From the NCBI GenBank assembly GCA_963595735.1, contig CAVBJJ010000030.1:1-22351 (forward strand): 22,351 bases of DNA, in the 5' to 3' direction. The DNA comes from CALWOS01 sp963595735 (GTDB lineage Bacteria; Bacillota; Clostridia; Oscillospirales; Oscillospiraceae). The notes beneath the pieces are model-generated. The model did not search any database. It saw only the letters and a program-made list of their open reading frames with translations, and was not told where the DNA came from. The position numbers and the translations under genes were made by a program. Shown here piece by piece: positions 6,034-13,981 of this stretch. Each line of letters starts with the position of its first letter. The first letter of the stretch is position 1.

Positions 6034-9000
6034 ATGACATTCAAAAAAATCCGCAGACTTGGCGTCGCCGCGTTGGCGCTGGCCATGGCTGCGCAGTTTT
6101 GTGTGCCTGCATTTGCCGAAAGCGACAGTGGGAGTGGGGGAGAAGCGGAGCTTTCCGCCATTTTCCAGAAAGAGGAGATCACCCCCACCGGACTGCGCGC
6201 CAATGACCAGGTGCGCATTGTAGTGGAACTGGAGGACGCGCCCCTGCTGGCCAACACCCGGGCGCTGCAAGCCTACAAGACCGCCAGCGACTATCTGACT
6301 TCTTCCCAGGCCAAAAGCAGGGAAAAGACTTTGTCCACCCGGCGGGAGCAGGTCATTCGCAGTCTGAACCGCAGCGGCATGGATCTCCAGATCAAGCAGG
6401 AGTATTCCGCCGTGTTCAACGGCTTTGCCGTAACGGCGGCCTATGGAGATCTGGAGGCCATCCAGAACACGGACGGCGTAAAGGACGCCTTTGTCGCGGA
6501 GTGCCACGCGCTGGTGGAGCCGCTGGAGGCAGACGCCAAGCTGGCGGACAGCACCCCCATGATCGGCGGGGACATCGTCAGCGGCAATGGCTACACCGGA
6601 AAGGGCACCGTGGTCGCCATTCTGGATACCGGACTGGAGATCGACCACGAGGCGTTCCAGGGGCAGGTCAACAATCCCAAGTATGACAAAAGCGATATCA
6701 ACGACCTGATCCAGAACAACAGCATGACCATTGGCAAGCTCAGCGCCAATGCCGTCTATCACTCCAGTAAGATTCCCTTTGCCTTTGACTATCGGGGACA
6801 CGACACCGGCGTTGCCGGACACTATCACGGCACCCATGTAGCCGGCATTGTCGGTGCAAACTCCGGTGATACCGTGACCGGCGTTGCGCCGGACGCCCAG
6901 TTCCTGATCATGAAGGTGTTTGACGACGAGGGCACCGGCGCGTATGATGACGACATTCTCTCCGCGCTGGACGACGCCGTCAAGCTGGGCGCGGACGCCA
7001 TCAACATGAGCCTTGGCAGCACGGCGGGCTTTTCCACCGCCGCCACCAAGTCCATGAACGCCGTTTACCAGCGGGTGAAGGACGCCGGAGTCAATCTGCT
7101 CTGCGCCGCGGGCAACGAATACAGCTCCACCTACCACGGCGCTTCCGGCAACGATCTGCCCCTGACCACCAACCCGGATAACGGCACGGTGGGCTCGCCC
7201 TCTACCTATGGCGCGGCGCTGTCCGTTGCCAGCGTCAATAACGCCAAGAGCACGGCTTCCTACTTCCTGGTGGGACAGACCAAGGTGCAGTATAACGACT
7301 CTGCCGAGAACGCCGGTGAAGCCAAGTTCACAAGCCTTTCCGGCAGCTTTGCCTATGTGGACTGCGGCTATGGTGGCAGCGCGGACTGCACCGCGGCGGT
7401 CAAGGGTAAAATCGCCCTGATCCAGCGGGGCGGCGAGGAAAACGGCGAGATCCTGACCTTCCAGCAGAAAGAGGCAAACGCCCTTGCAGCCGGCGCGAAG
7501 GCAGCGATCATCTATGACAATGTAGACGGCGCTTCCGTGAGCATTTCCACCGACCACAAGATCCCCTGCGTCTTTATCAGCAAGGCGGACGGTGAGATGA
7601 TGCTTGCCCGGACGGACAAGACGCTGGAGGCTTCTCCCGACTATATCGGGCAGTTTGCAGACAGCTACAGCGGCAAGATGAGCGACTTTTCCTCCTGGGG
7701 CGTTACCCCGGATCTGAAGCTGAAGCCGGAGATCACCGCGCCCGGCGGCAACATCTATTCCACCATGAAGAACAACTCCTATGGCTCCCTGAGCGGTACC
7801 TCCATGGCAGCGCCTCATCTGGCCGGTGCGGCGGCGATCATGGATCAGTATGTCAACGAAAAGCTGGATGGTCTGAACATGACCAACACAGAGCGCAGCG
7901 CACTGGTGGAGGATCTTCTCATGAGCACGGCCATCCCGGTGCGGGATGAAAAGGGCAATGACTATTCTCCCCGCAAGCAGGGCGCGGGTCTGATCCAACT
8001 GGACAAGGCAACCGCGGCCAAGGCCTACCTGACCGGCGCGGACGGCGGCCGCCCCAAGGCGGAGACCGGCGACAGCACCCAGGGGCAGTGGTCCTTTGCT
8101 TTCCAGGTCAAGCGCCTGCAGGGAACGGGCAGCATTCCTTACACCGTGTCTGCCAGCGTGCTGACGGAGGCTGTGGTAACGGAAAACGGCAAGAATTATA
8201 TTGCCCAGCAGTCCCGGCCGCTGACGGCGGAGGAATATACCCTCACCGCCCCCGCTGCCGTGACCCTGACGCAGGATAGCCAGACGGTCAACATCAGCCT
8301 GGCGCTGACGGAAAAGGGCAAGCAGAACCTGAGCCGGGATTTTCCCAACGGCATTTTTGTGGAGGGCTTTATCACCCTGACGCCCACCGGCGGCGGGGAG
8401 ACCGTCGCCCTGTCCCTGCCCTTCATGGGCTTCTATGGGGACTGGAGCAAGGCACCGCTGTTTGACGCCACGGCTTACAGCGGCGAGGAGCCGAATGTGA
8501 CCGATATGTGGCTGGGCGCCTTTGATAACCGCACCGGCGGCGGCTACCAGCTGGGTACGCCGCTGTATGGCAGCGCCTATTCGTTCTTTGACGCCGACAA
8601 GATCGCCATCAACGGCGATACCAGCCAGAATGTCACGGCGGTCTGCGCCCTGCTGCGCAATGCGGACACGCTGACTTTCTCCGTAACGGACAGCGAGGAC
8701 GCACTGGTCTATACCGAGACCACCAAGCAGGCCAACAAGAGCTATTACTACAATAACCAGACATTCTATACCCCCATGGCCAAGAAAGGCTTTATTCCTG
8801 TGGACGAGTGGAACGCGCCCCTGCCGGACGGCAGCTATACCTACACGGTATCCGGACAGGTCGCGGGCAAGACCCAGTCCATCGCATTCCCCCTGACCAT
8901 CGACAATGAAAAGCCCCAGGTCATCCGCAGCGAGATCTCCGGTTCCACCTGGAAAGTCACGGTCAAGGACAATCACTATGTGCAGGCGGTGGGCGCAACG

Positions 9001-10047
9001 GTGGGCGAAACGCCGCTCACCGGCTGGATCAATCCCCGGGAGTCCACCCCCGGAGCGGAGACCACCGTGGAGTTTGATCTGTCCGATGCGGCGTTTACCG
9101 GTCTGACGCAGGCCAAGATCGCCATTGCGGACTATGCCGACAACCAGTTCGTCTCGGATTGGTATTCCCTCAAGGGGGCTACTGTCGTGCAGCCCACTGC
9201 AGTGCAGCTGGATCGGGAGCAGTTTCTCCTCCCGGCGGGGACCCAGGCGAGTCTGCAGGCCACAGTTCTGCCGGAGAATGCCTCCAACCGCACCGTGACC
9301 TGGAAAAGCTCGGATACGACCGTTGCGACGGTGGATGCCGCCGGAATGGTCACCGCAAAGAAAGCCGGCACGGCAAAGATCACCGCGACCACCACAAACG
9401 GTCTTACCGCGGTCTGCCAGGTGACGGTGACTGCGGCGGAGCAGGGAAAGGCTTTGGCCTCTCTGTCCGCACCCCAATATGCCGTGACCGGAACGGAGGT
9501 GCCGTTTGCGTTCCAGATGGAGCAGATGACCGGCGTTGCCACGGTGTCCTTTACCTTTGAGCGGGACGCCGGACTCACCGGCGGCACCGTTACGGGGAAA
9601 AACGGCTTTACCTCCCTGGGCGTGCAGTGGGAAGGCAATCGCGGCGTGATGGTTCTCAGCTATCTGGGACGCGGCGCCGGCGGCACGCTGACCCGGAGCC
9701 AGCTGACCGATCTGGCCGAGCTGAGCCTCAAGGCGGAAACGGAAAAGGGCAATCTGGGCGTGAAGCTGGTGGATGTCGCGGTTTGCGGCTATGACGCCAG
9801 CGGCAAAGCGATTTACTTGGACAGCGGGATCAAAACCGGCCGGGCGGAGGTCGCCGTCGGCCCAGCTGTCAATTATGACCTGAATGGCGACGGCGTGGTG
9901 GATCTGCTGGATATCACCTATTGCCAGACCTATTACCGCGCGACCACTTCGGACAGCAACTGGTCTCAGGCCAAGCGCTGCGATTTGGACGGCAGCGGCA
10001 CAGTGGATATTCAGGATATGATCCTGATCCTTCGCAATTTTACCTGA
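6034..10047 (+). CDS. Secreted S8 subtilisin-family protease with PA, Big_2, cohesin-like and dockerin domains
   Basis: This 1337-residue secreted serine protease resembles the lactocepin/C5a-peptidase group. Residues 1-28 are a signal peptide (cleavage after PAFA) and about 58-155 an I9-type propeptide. The catalytic domain (about 185-660) has Asp198 (AILDTG), His268 (HGTHVAG), oxyanion Asn361 (AAGNE) and Ser590 (GTSMAAP), with a PA insertion at about 430-530. Residues 685-800 look like the Fn3-like (DUF1034) domain, then further beta domains to about 1045. Residues 1055-1133 are Big_2, 1140-1275 cohesin-like, and 1280-1337 a dockerin with loops DLNGDGVVDLLD at 1282 and DLDGSGTVDIQD at 1317. 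All catalytic residues are present, so it is probably active. Typical family members use LPxTG or wall anchors; here the dockerin takes that place. It is divergent from the LRR/SLH operon, whose SLH protein is the obvious candidate anchor. Substrate unknown. Confidence 0.93.
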   Translation: MTFKKIRRLGVAALALAMAAQFCVPAFAESDSGSGGEAELSAIFQKEEITPTGLRANDQVRIVVELEDAPLLANTRALQAYKTASDYLTSSQAKSREKTLSTRREQVIRSLNRSGMDLQIKQEYSAVFNGFAVTAAYGDLEAIQNTDGVKDAFVAECHALVEPLEADAKLADSTPMIGGDIVSGNGYTGKGTVVAILDTGLEIDHEAFQGQVNNPKYDKSDINDLIQNNSMTIGKLSANAVYHSSKIPFAFDYRGHDTGVAGHYHGTHVAGIVGANSGDTVTGVAPDAQFLIMKVFDDEGTGAYDDDILSALDDAVKLGADAINMSLGSTAGFSTAATKSMNAVYQRVKDAGVNLLCAAGNEYSSTYHGASGNDLPLTTNPDNGTVGSPSTYGAALSVASVNNAKSTASYFLVGQTKVQYNDSAENAGEAKFTSLSGSFAYVDCGYGGSADCTAAVKGKIALIQRGGEENGEILTFQQKEANALAAGAKAAIIYDNVDGASVSISTDHKIPCVFISKADGEMMLARTDKTLEASPDYIGQFADSYSGKMSDFSSWGVTPDLKLKPEITAPGGNIYSTMKNNSYGSLSGTSMAAPHLAGAAAIMDQYVNEKLDGLNMTNTERSALVEDLLMSTAIPVRDEKGNDYSPRKQGAGLIQLDKATAAKAYLTGADGGRPKAETGDSTQGQWSFAFQVKRLQGTGSIPYTVSASVLTEAVVTENGKNYIAQQSRPLTAEEYTLTAPAAVTLTQDSQTVNISLALTEKGKQNLSRDFPNGIFVEGFITLTPTGGGETVALSLPFMGFYGDWSKAPLFDATAYSGEEPNVTDMWLGAFDNRTGGGYQLGTPLYGSAYSFFDADKIAINGDTSQNVTAVCALLRNADTLTFSVTDSEDALVYTETTKQANKSYYYNNQTFYTPMAKKGFIPVDEWNAPLPDGSYTYTVSGQVAGKTQSIAFPLTIDNEKPQVIRSEISGSTWKVTVKDNHYVQAVGATVGETPLTGWINPRESTPGAETTVEFDLSDAAFTGLTQAKIAIADYADNQFVSDWYSLKGATVVQPTAVQLDREQFLLPAGTQASLQATVLPENASNRTVTWKSSDTTVATVDAAGMVTAKKAGTAKITATTTNGLTAVCQVTVTAAEQGKALASLSAPQYAVTGTEVPFAFQMEQMTGVATVSFTFERDAGLTGGTVTGKNGFTSLGVQWEGNRGVMVLSYLGRGAGGTLTRSQLTDLAELSLKAETEKGNLGVKLVDVAVCGYDASGKAIYLDSGIKTGRAEVAVGPAVNYDLNGDGVVDLLDITYCQTYYRATTSDSNWSQAKRCDLDGSGTVDIQDMILILRNFT

Positions 10048-10076
10048 TTTCGTAAATATCTGGGTATGAAAAAACA

Positions 10077-10111
10077 CCCGGCAGTGTGTCAGCTTTTGGC
10101 ACACTGCCGGG
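10077..10111. terminator. Bidirectional terminator between the protease and ABC-F genes
   Basis: A 12-bp perfect stem (CCCGGCAGTGTG / CACACTGCCGGG, loop 10089-10099) lies 30 bp after the protease stop and about 20 bp past the ABC-F stop on the other strand. The plus strand continues with TTGTTTGCTTG and TTTTT; the minus strand with GTGTTTTTTC. Both convergent genes should end here. Confidence 0.85.
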
Positions 10112-10133
10112 TTGTTTGCTTGTTGTTTTTGTT

Positions 10134-11747
10134 TTACGCTTCCGTTCTGGCCTCGGGCACGCGACCCATGGCCTGCATGAACTCGTCATAGTGCATGGCG
10201 CGATCAATGCAGCCGTCCGGGGTCAGTTCAATGATGCGGTTGGCCACAGACTGGGTCAGCTGGTGGTCATGGCTGGAGAAAATGATGTTGTAGGGGAAAG
10301 CCTCCATACCGTTGTTCAGCGCGGCGATGGACTCCAGATCCAGATGGTTGGTGGGTTGGTCAAACAGCAGCACATTGGAGCCGGAGAGCATCATCTTCGA
10401 CAGCATACAGCGCACCTTTTCACCGCCGGAGAGTACCTTGACCTTTTTATAGACCTCGTCTCCGGAGAACAGCATCCGTCCCAGGAAGGTGCGCAGATAG
10501 CTCTCCCGCTTGTCGGTGGAGAACTGGCGCATCCAGTCGATCAGGTCATAATCGCAGTTTTCAAACAGCGCGTTGTGATCCTTGGGGAAGTAGGCCTGGG
10601 TGGTGGAAACGCCCCATTTGATCTCGCCCTCGTCCGGTTCAATCTCGCCGGCAAGGAGCTTGAACAGGGTGGTAATGGCGATCTCGTTTGCGCCGATGAT
10701 GGCAATTTTGTCTTCCTTTCCCATGATAAAGCTGACATTGTTGATGACCTTTACGCCGTCGATGGTCTTGCTGACATTGGTCACAAACAGCCGATCCTTG
10801 CCCGGCTCACGCTCGGCCTTAAAGCCCACCCAGGGATAGCGGCGGCTGGAAGCGGGCAGCTCCTCCACGCTGATTTTGTCCAGCAGCTTTTTCCGGCTGG
10901 TGGCCTGGCGGGATTTGGACTTGTTGGCGGAGAAGCGGGCGATAAAGTTCTGCAATTCCTCGATTTTCTGCTGCGCCTTTTTGTTCTGGTCGCGGGTCAG
11001 CTTTTGGATCAGCTGGGAGGATTCGTACCAGAAGTCGTAGTTACCCATGTACATCTTGATTTTGCCATAGTCGATGTCCACGATGTGGGTGCAAACGGTG
11101 TTCAGGAAATAGCGGTCGTGGCTGACCACCAGCACGGTGCCCTCGTAATCCAGCAAAAAGTCCTCCAGCCAGACCACGCTGGCCAGATCCAGGTTGTTGG
11201 TCGGCTCGTCCAGCAGCACGATATCCGGCTGGCCGAACAGCGCCTGCGCCAACAAAACCTTGACCTTCTGGCGGGGATCCATATCCGCCATGCGCGTGTA
11301 GTGGAACTCGCTGCCGATACCCAGCCCCTGCAGCAGGCGGGAGGCGTCACTTTCCGCTTCCCAGCCGCCCAGCTCCGCGAATTCCTCCTCCAGCTCGGCG
11401 GCTTTCAGACCGTCGGCATCGGTGAAATTCTCCTTTTCATAAATGGCGTCCTTTTCCTTGCCGCATTCATACAGGCGCTGGTTGCCCATGATAACGGTGT
11501 CCAGCACGGTGTATTCGTCATACATTCCCTGGTTCTGCTTCAGAACGGACATCCGGCACTTGGGGTCGATGTATACATGGCCGGTGGTCGGCTCGACTTC
11601 GCCGGAAAGGATTCTCAGAAAGGTGGACTTTCCGGCGCCGTTTGCGCCGATGATGCCATAGCAGTTGCCGGGGGTGAACTGCAGGTCAACCTTGGAAAAC
11701 AGCGGCTGCCCGCCGTATTGCAGGCTGATATTTTCGGTGCTTATCAT
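10134..11747 (-). CDS. ABC-F family ATPase (YbiT-like) with one degenerate ATP site
   Basis: This 537-residue soluble protein has two ABC ATPase domains and no membrane domain, the ABC-F plan; family members act on ribosomes in translation control or antibiotic protection. The ATG follows AGGAG by 9 nt. NBD1 has an intact Walker A (GANGAGKST, 34-42), Walker B with Glu181 (LLDEP) and H-loop His210, but its signature is MDPRQK (156-161) in place of LSGGQ. The linker (about 225-310) is basic and helical. NBD2 has an intact signature LSGGEK (439-444) and His493, but its Walker A is GANEIAITT (352-360), lacking the lysine, and its catalytic glutamate is Gln464 (LLFDQP). All three changes fall in the same composite site. 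TNNLD and TNHLD motifs are present. It stands alone, between the protease terminator and a divergent UPF0145 gene. YbiT-like placement is by general resemblance. Confidence 0.9.
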   Translation of the reverse strand: MISTENISLQYGGQPLFSKVDLQFTPGNCYGIIGANGAGKSTFLRILSGEVEPTTGHVYIDPKCRMSVLKQNQGMYDEYTVLDTVIMGNQRLYECGKEKDAIYEKENFTDADGLKAAELEEEFAELGGWEAESDASRLLQGLGIGSEFHYTRMADMDPRQKVKVLLAQALFGQPDIVLLDEPTNNLDLASVVWLEDFLLDYEGTVLVVSHDRYFLNTVCTHIVDIDYGKIKMYMGNYDFWYESSQLIQKLTRDQNKKAQQKIEELQNFIARFSANKSKSRQATSRKKLLDKISVEELPASSRRYPWVGFKAEREPGKDRLFVTNVSKTIDGVKVINNVSFIMGKEDKIAIIGANEIAITTLFKLLAGEIEPDEGEIKWGVSTTQAYFPKDHNALFENCDYDLIDWMRQFSTDKRESYLRTFLGRMLFSGDEVYKKVKVLSGGEKVRCMLSKMMLSGSNVLLFDQPTNHLDLESIAALNNGMEAFPYNIIFSSHDHQLTQSVANRIIELTPDGCIDRAMHYDEFMQAMGRVPEARTEA

Positions 11748-11782
11748 ATATCGAAACTCCTAAAACAAAATAGTGATATTTA

Positions 11783-11791
11783 AGTATAGCA
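11783..11791 (-). promoter_or_regulatory. Extended -10 of the ABC-F gene
   Basis: On the minus strand this reads TGCTATACT, a TGn-TATACT extended -10. No convincing -35 lies upstream, as is usual for extended -10 promoters. The predicted leader is about 30 nt. Confidence 0.5.
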
Positions 11792-11806
11792 TATAATTTC
11801 GGAATG

Positions 11807-11815
11807 TGCTATAAT
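11807..11815 (+). promoter_or_regulatory. Extended -10 of the UPF0145 gene
   Basis: TGCTATAAT is a consensus extended -10 without a clear -35. It forms an imperfect inverted repeat with the minus-strand extended -10 at 11783-11791, so the two divergent promoters lie almost back to back. The ATG is at 11864. Confidence 0.6.
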
Positions 11816-11863
11816 TTTATCCAAGAAAACTGCGGGCTTTGTCCCGGAAAAGGAGAAAATCAT

Positions 11864-12175
11864 ATGCTTCTGGTCAACACGGAACACATCCCCGGAAAAA
11901 AACTGGAGTTGCTCGGCCTGGTCGATGGCAGCACGGTGCAGTGCAAAAACATCGGGCGGGACATTGGCAGCAGCTTTAAGAACCTGGTAGGCGGCGAGAT
12001 GAAAGCCTATGCCCAGATGATGAGTGAGGCGCGGGAGCTTGCCACCCGGCGCATGGTGGAAAAAGCCCAGGCACTGGGCGCAGACGCCGTTGTCAATGTG
12101 CGCTATGCCACGGCTTCCATCATGCAGGGCGCGGCGGAAGTGATCGCCTACGGAACCGCGGTAAAATTCCACTGA
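11864..12175 (+). CDS. YbjQ/UPF0145 family protein
   Basis: This is a 103-residue cytoplasmic protein. The ATG at 11864 is chosen because AAAGGAG lies 8 nt upstream; the frame stays open further upstream but without a ribosome site. The sequence has the family pattern: an N-terminal strand MLLVNTEHIPGKK, a central IGRDIGSSFKNLVGGE, a helix ending in AQALGADAVVNVRY, and a C-terminal strand EVIAYGTAVKF. Length is normal for the family (about 100-110). Members form oligomers and are called putative heavy-metal-binding proteins, but the molecular role is unsettled and I see no conserved cysteine pair. It is monocistronic: own promoter upstream, bidirectional terminator downstream. Confidence 0.88.
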   Translation: MLLVNTEHIPGKKLELLGLVDGSTVQCKNIGRDIGSSFKNLVGGEMKAYAQMMSEARELATRRMVEKAQALGADAVVNVRYATASIMQGAAEVIAYGTAVKFH

Positions 12176-12194
12176 CAAGCAGACAGCAGAAAAA

Positions 12195-12236
12195 CGCCCC
12201 CGAATGTCATGAAAATTTTTGTGACATTCGGGGGCG
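12195..12236. terminator. Bidirectional terminator between UPF0145 and mgtE
   Basis: A perfect 15-bp stem (CGCCCCCGAATGTCA / TGACATTCGGGGGCG) with a 12-nt A/T loop lies 19 bp past the UPF0145 stop and 17 bp past the mgtE stop. The plus strand continues with AACTTGTTTTT; the minus strand continues directly with TTTTTCTG. Confidence 0.88.
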
Positions 12237-12253
12237 AACTTGTTTTTGGCTCT

Positions 12254-13627
12254 CTAAAACAGCACGCTGCTTGCGATCAGGAAATAGATGATCAGGGAAA
12301 GCGCATCCACAACGGTGGTAATCAGGGGGCTGGCCATAACAGCCGGGTCAAAGCCCAGCTTTTCGGAGATCATGGGCAGCAGACCGCCGACGACCTTGGC
12401 GATGCAGATGGTCAGCGCCAGCGTGAGAGAAACCACCAGCGCCACGGCAATGGTGACATCGGGGTTATGGAGGATAAAGTGATCCACCAGCATGATCTTT
12501 CCAAAACACACGGCGGCCAGGCCGGCGGCGCAAAGAATGGCGGTCTGGCATTCCTTCCAGAGCACCTTGGGCAGGTCGGAAAACTCCAGCTCGCCCAGGG
12601 AGATGGCGCGGATCACGCTGACGGAGGACTGGGAACCGGAGTTACCGCCGGAGTCCATCAGCATGGGGATAAAGGCGGTCAGCACGACCTGTGCCGCAAG
12701 GGCGTCCTCAAAGCCGGTGATGATAAGGCCGGTAAAGGTGGCGGAGATCATCAACAGCAGCAGCCAGGGAAAACGGTGCTTGAACAGGACGATCGCGCTG
12801 GAACGCAGATACGGCCGGTCGGAGGGGGTCATACCACCCATGATCTCCATATCTTCTGTAACCTCGTCCTCGATAACATCCATGGCGTCGTCAAAGGTGA
12901 CGATACCGACCATGCGGTTTTCGCCATCCACCACAGGCAGCGCCAGGAAGTTGTACTTGGATAGCATATGCGCCACTTCTTCCTGGTCGGTGTTGGTGTT
13001 CACGGATATGACATTGGGCTGCATGATCAGGTTGATGGTAATGTCATCGTCCTGCGCCAGCAGCAGATCCTTGACGGTAACGGTGCCGACAAGGCTGCGG
13101 TCCTCAATTACATAACAGGTATAGATCGTTTCCTTGTCCACACCCGTGCGGCGGATGCGGGCAATGGATTCGCCCACCGTCATAGTGGGGCGAAGGGAGA
13201 CATACTCCGTGGTCATGATGGAACCGGCGGAGTTTTCGGGGTAGCGGAGAATGCGGTTGATCTCGGTGCGCATTTCCGGCGCGGCCTGGGCGAGGATACG
13301 CTTTACCACATTGGCGGGCATTTCCTCCACGATGTCAACGGCGTCATCCACATACAGTTCGTCCAGAACCTCCCGCAGCTCCAAATCGGAAAAGCCGCGG
13401 ATCAACAGCGCCTGGTTTTCCGGCTCCATTTCCACAAAGCTTTCCGCCGCCAGCTCCTTTGGCAGCAGACGGAACAGCAGGGGGAGACGGTCAGGCTCGA
13501 GGTCTTCAAAAACAGCGGCGATATCCGCCGGGTTCATGGTGGATAAAATATCCCGGATGGTGGAATATTTTTTCTCCTCCAAAAGGGTGGTCAGCATGGT
13601 GTCCATGGTGACGGTGTGTTCTGCCAT
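12254..13627 (-). CDS. mgtE: Magnesium transporter MgtE
   Basis: This 457-residue inner-membrane protein is a full-length MgtE channel for Mg2+ uptake. The ATG follows GGAAGGAA. Residues 30-130 are the helical MgtE N domain, about 136-265 the paired CBS domains that sense cytosolic Mg2+, and 285-457 the membrane domain with five helices. The family motifs are visible: PMLMDSGGNSGSQSS (321-335) and DPAVMASP with a following TTVVDAL (427-442), where pore-lining acidic residues lie. It ends at a bidirectional terminator. A 29-codon open reading frame with a strong ribosome site sits 65 bp upstream on the same strand and may be a regulatory leader. I found no sequence resembling the conserved M-box riboswitch core. 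Confidence 0.95.
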   Translation of the reverse strand: MAEHTVTMDTMLTTLLEEKKYSTIRDILSTMNPADIAAVFEDLEPDRLPLLFRLLPKELAAESFVEMEPENQALLIRGFSDLELREVLDELYVDDAVDIVEEMPANVVKRILAQAAPEMRTEINRILRYPENSAGSIMTTEYVSLRPTMTVGESIARIRRTGVDKETIYTCYVIEDRSLVGTVTVKDLLLAQDDDITINLIMQPNVISVNTNTDQEEVAHMLSKYNFLALPVVDGENRMVGIVTFDDAMDVIEDEVTEDMEIMGGMTPSDRPYLRSSAIVLFKHRFPWLLLLMISATFTGLIITGFEDALAAQVVLTAFIPMLMDSGGNSGSQSSVSVIRAISLGELEFSDLPKVLWKECQTAILCAAGLAAVCFGKIMLVDHFILHNPDVTIAVALVVSLTLALTICIAKVVGGLLPMISEKLGFDPAVMASPLITTVVDALSLIIYFLIASSVLF

Positions 13628-13692
13628 CGGTATTCCTTCCTTTCACTGAAAAATTTGGATTGGAAGCCGACACAGCAGACCGGGGATTCGAT

Positions 13693-13782
13693 TCAGTCAG
13701 AAAGAGAAATGCCAAGCATGGCGCCGTGGCATTTCCATCGTATTCGGCCTGCAGGGGTGCCGGGACTGCTTCCAGCGTCCAT
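13693..13782 (-). CDS. Candidate 29-residue leader peptide upstream of mgtE
   Basis: The frame runs ATG to TGA on the mgtE strand, 65 bp before mgtE. AAGGAGG sits 9 nt before the ATG, a stronger site than that of mgtE itself. The peptide begins MDAGSSPGTPAG, continues with a basic stretch RIRWK and ends ISLSD. An acidic, Pro/Gly-containing start followed by arginines is reminiscent of MgtL, the leader peptide of enterobacterial mgtA, which tunes magnesium transporter expression; no homology is claimed. Within it, GAAATGCC can pair with GGCATTTC, and TGGAAGC near its start can pair with GCTTCCA near 13661-13667. It could instead be a chance frame. Confidence 0.5.
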   Translation of the reverse strand: MDAGSSPGTPAGRIRWKCHGAMLGISLSD

Positions 13783-13838
13783 GTGACAATTCCTCCTTAT
13801 TACACAAGATTTTGTGCTTTCGCACACTGAGTAGAGTA

Positions 13839-13862
13839 CCGCATACCGGGTGGGTTTGTCAA
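13839..13862 (-). promoter_or_regulatory. Possible mgtE promoter (-35 with weak -10)
   Basis: A consensus -35 TTGACA lies at 13862-13857 on the minus strand. About 17-18 bp further is GTACTC/TACTCT, a weak -10. It would start a transcript about 45 nt before the leader ribosome site. The -10 match is poor, so this is tentative. Confidence 0.35.
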
Positions 13863-13981
13863 TGCTGTTTTGCGGGATTTTTGTAAATTTCTTGTCGGGG
13901 GCTTGTAAAAAATCTTTGGGGCGGGAAAATATAGGGAAAAATCCCTCAGCGCAACGGGGTTTTCCGGGGAGAGGGCGGCGC

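Noticed and set aside
6034..10047. Sortase (LPxTG) wall anchoring of the protease, usual for the lactocepin group
   Set aside because: No LPxTG motif, hydrophobic segment or basic tail is present at the C-terminus, which is a dockerin.
5863..10104. A 1413-codon open frame on the minus strand across the whole protease gene, longer than the protease itself
   Set aside because: It is antisense to a gene with a complete catalytic triad and clear domains. Its product is low-complexity, rich in Arg, His, Gly and Gln, with no recognisable domain; it is a by-product of GC-rich third positions.
13628..13862. M-box magnesium riboswitch upstream of mgtE
   Set aside because: I looked on the mgtE strand for the conserved core (GGUGAGGCUCC-like) and did not find it. 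A covariance-model scan would be decisive.
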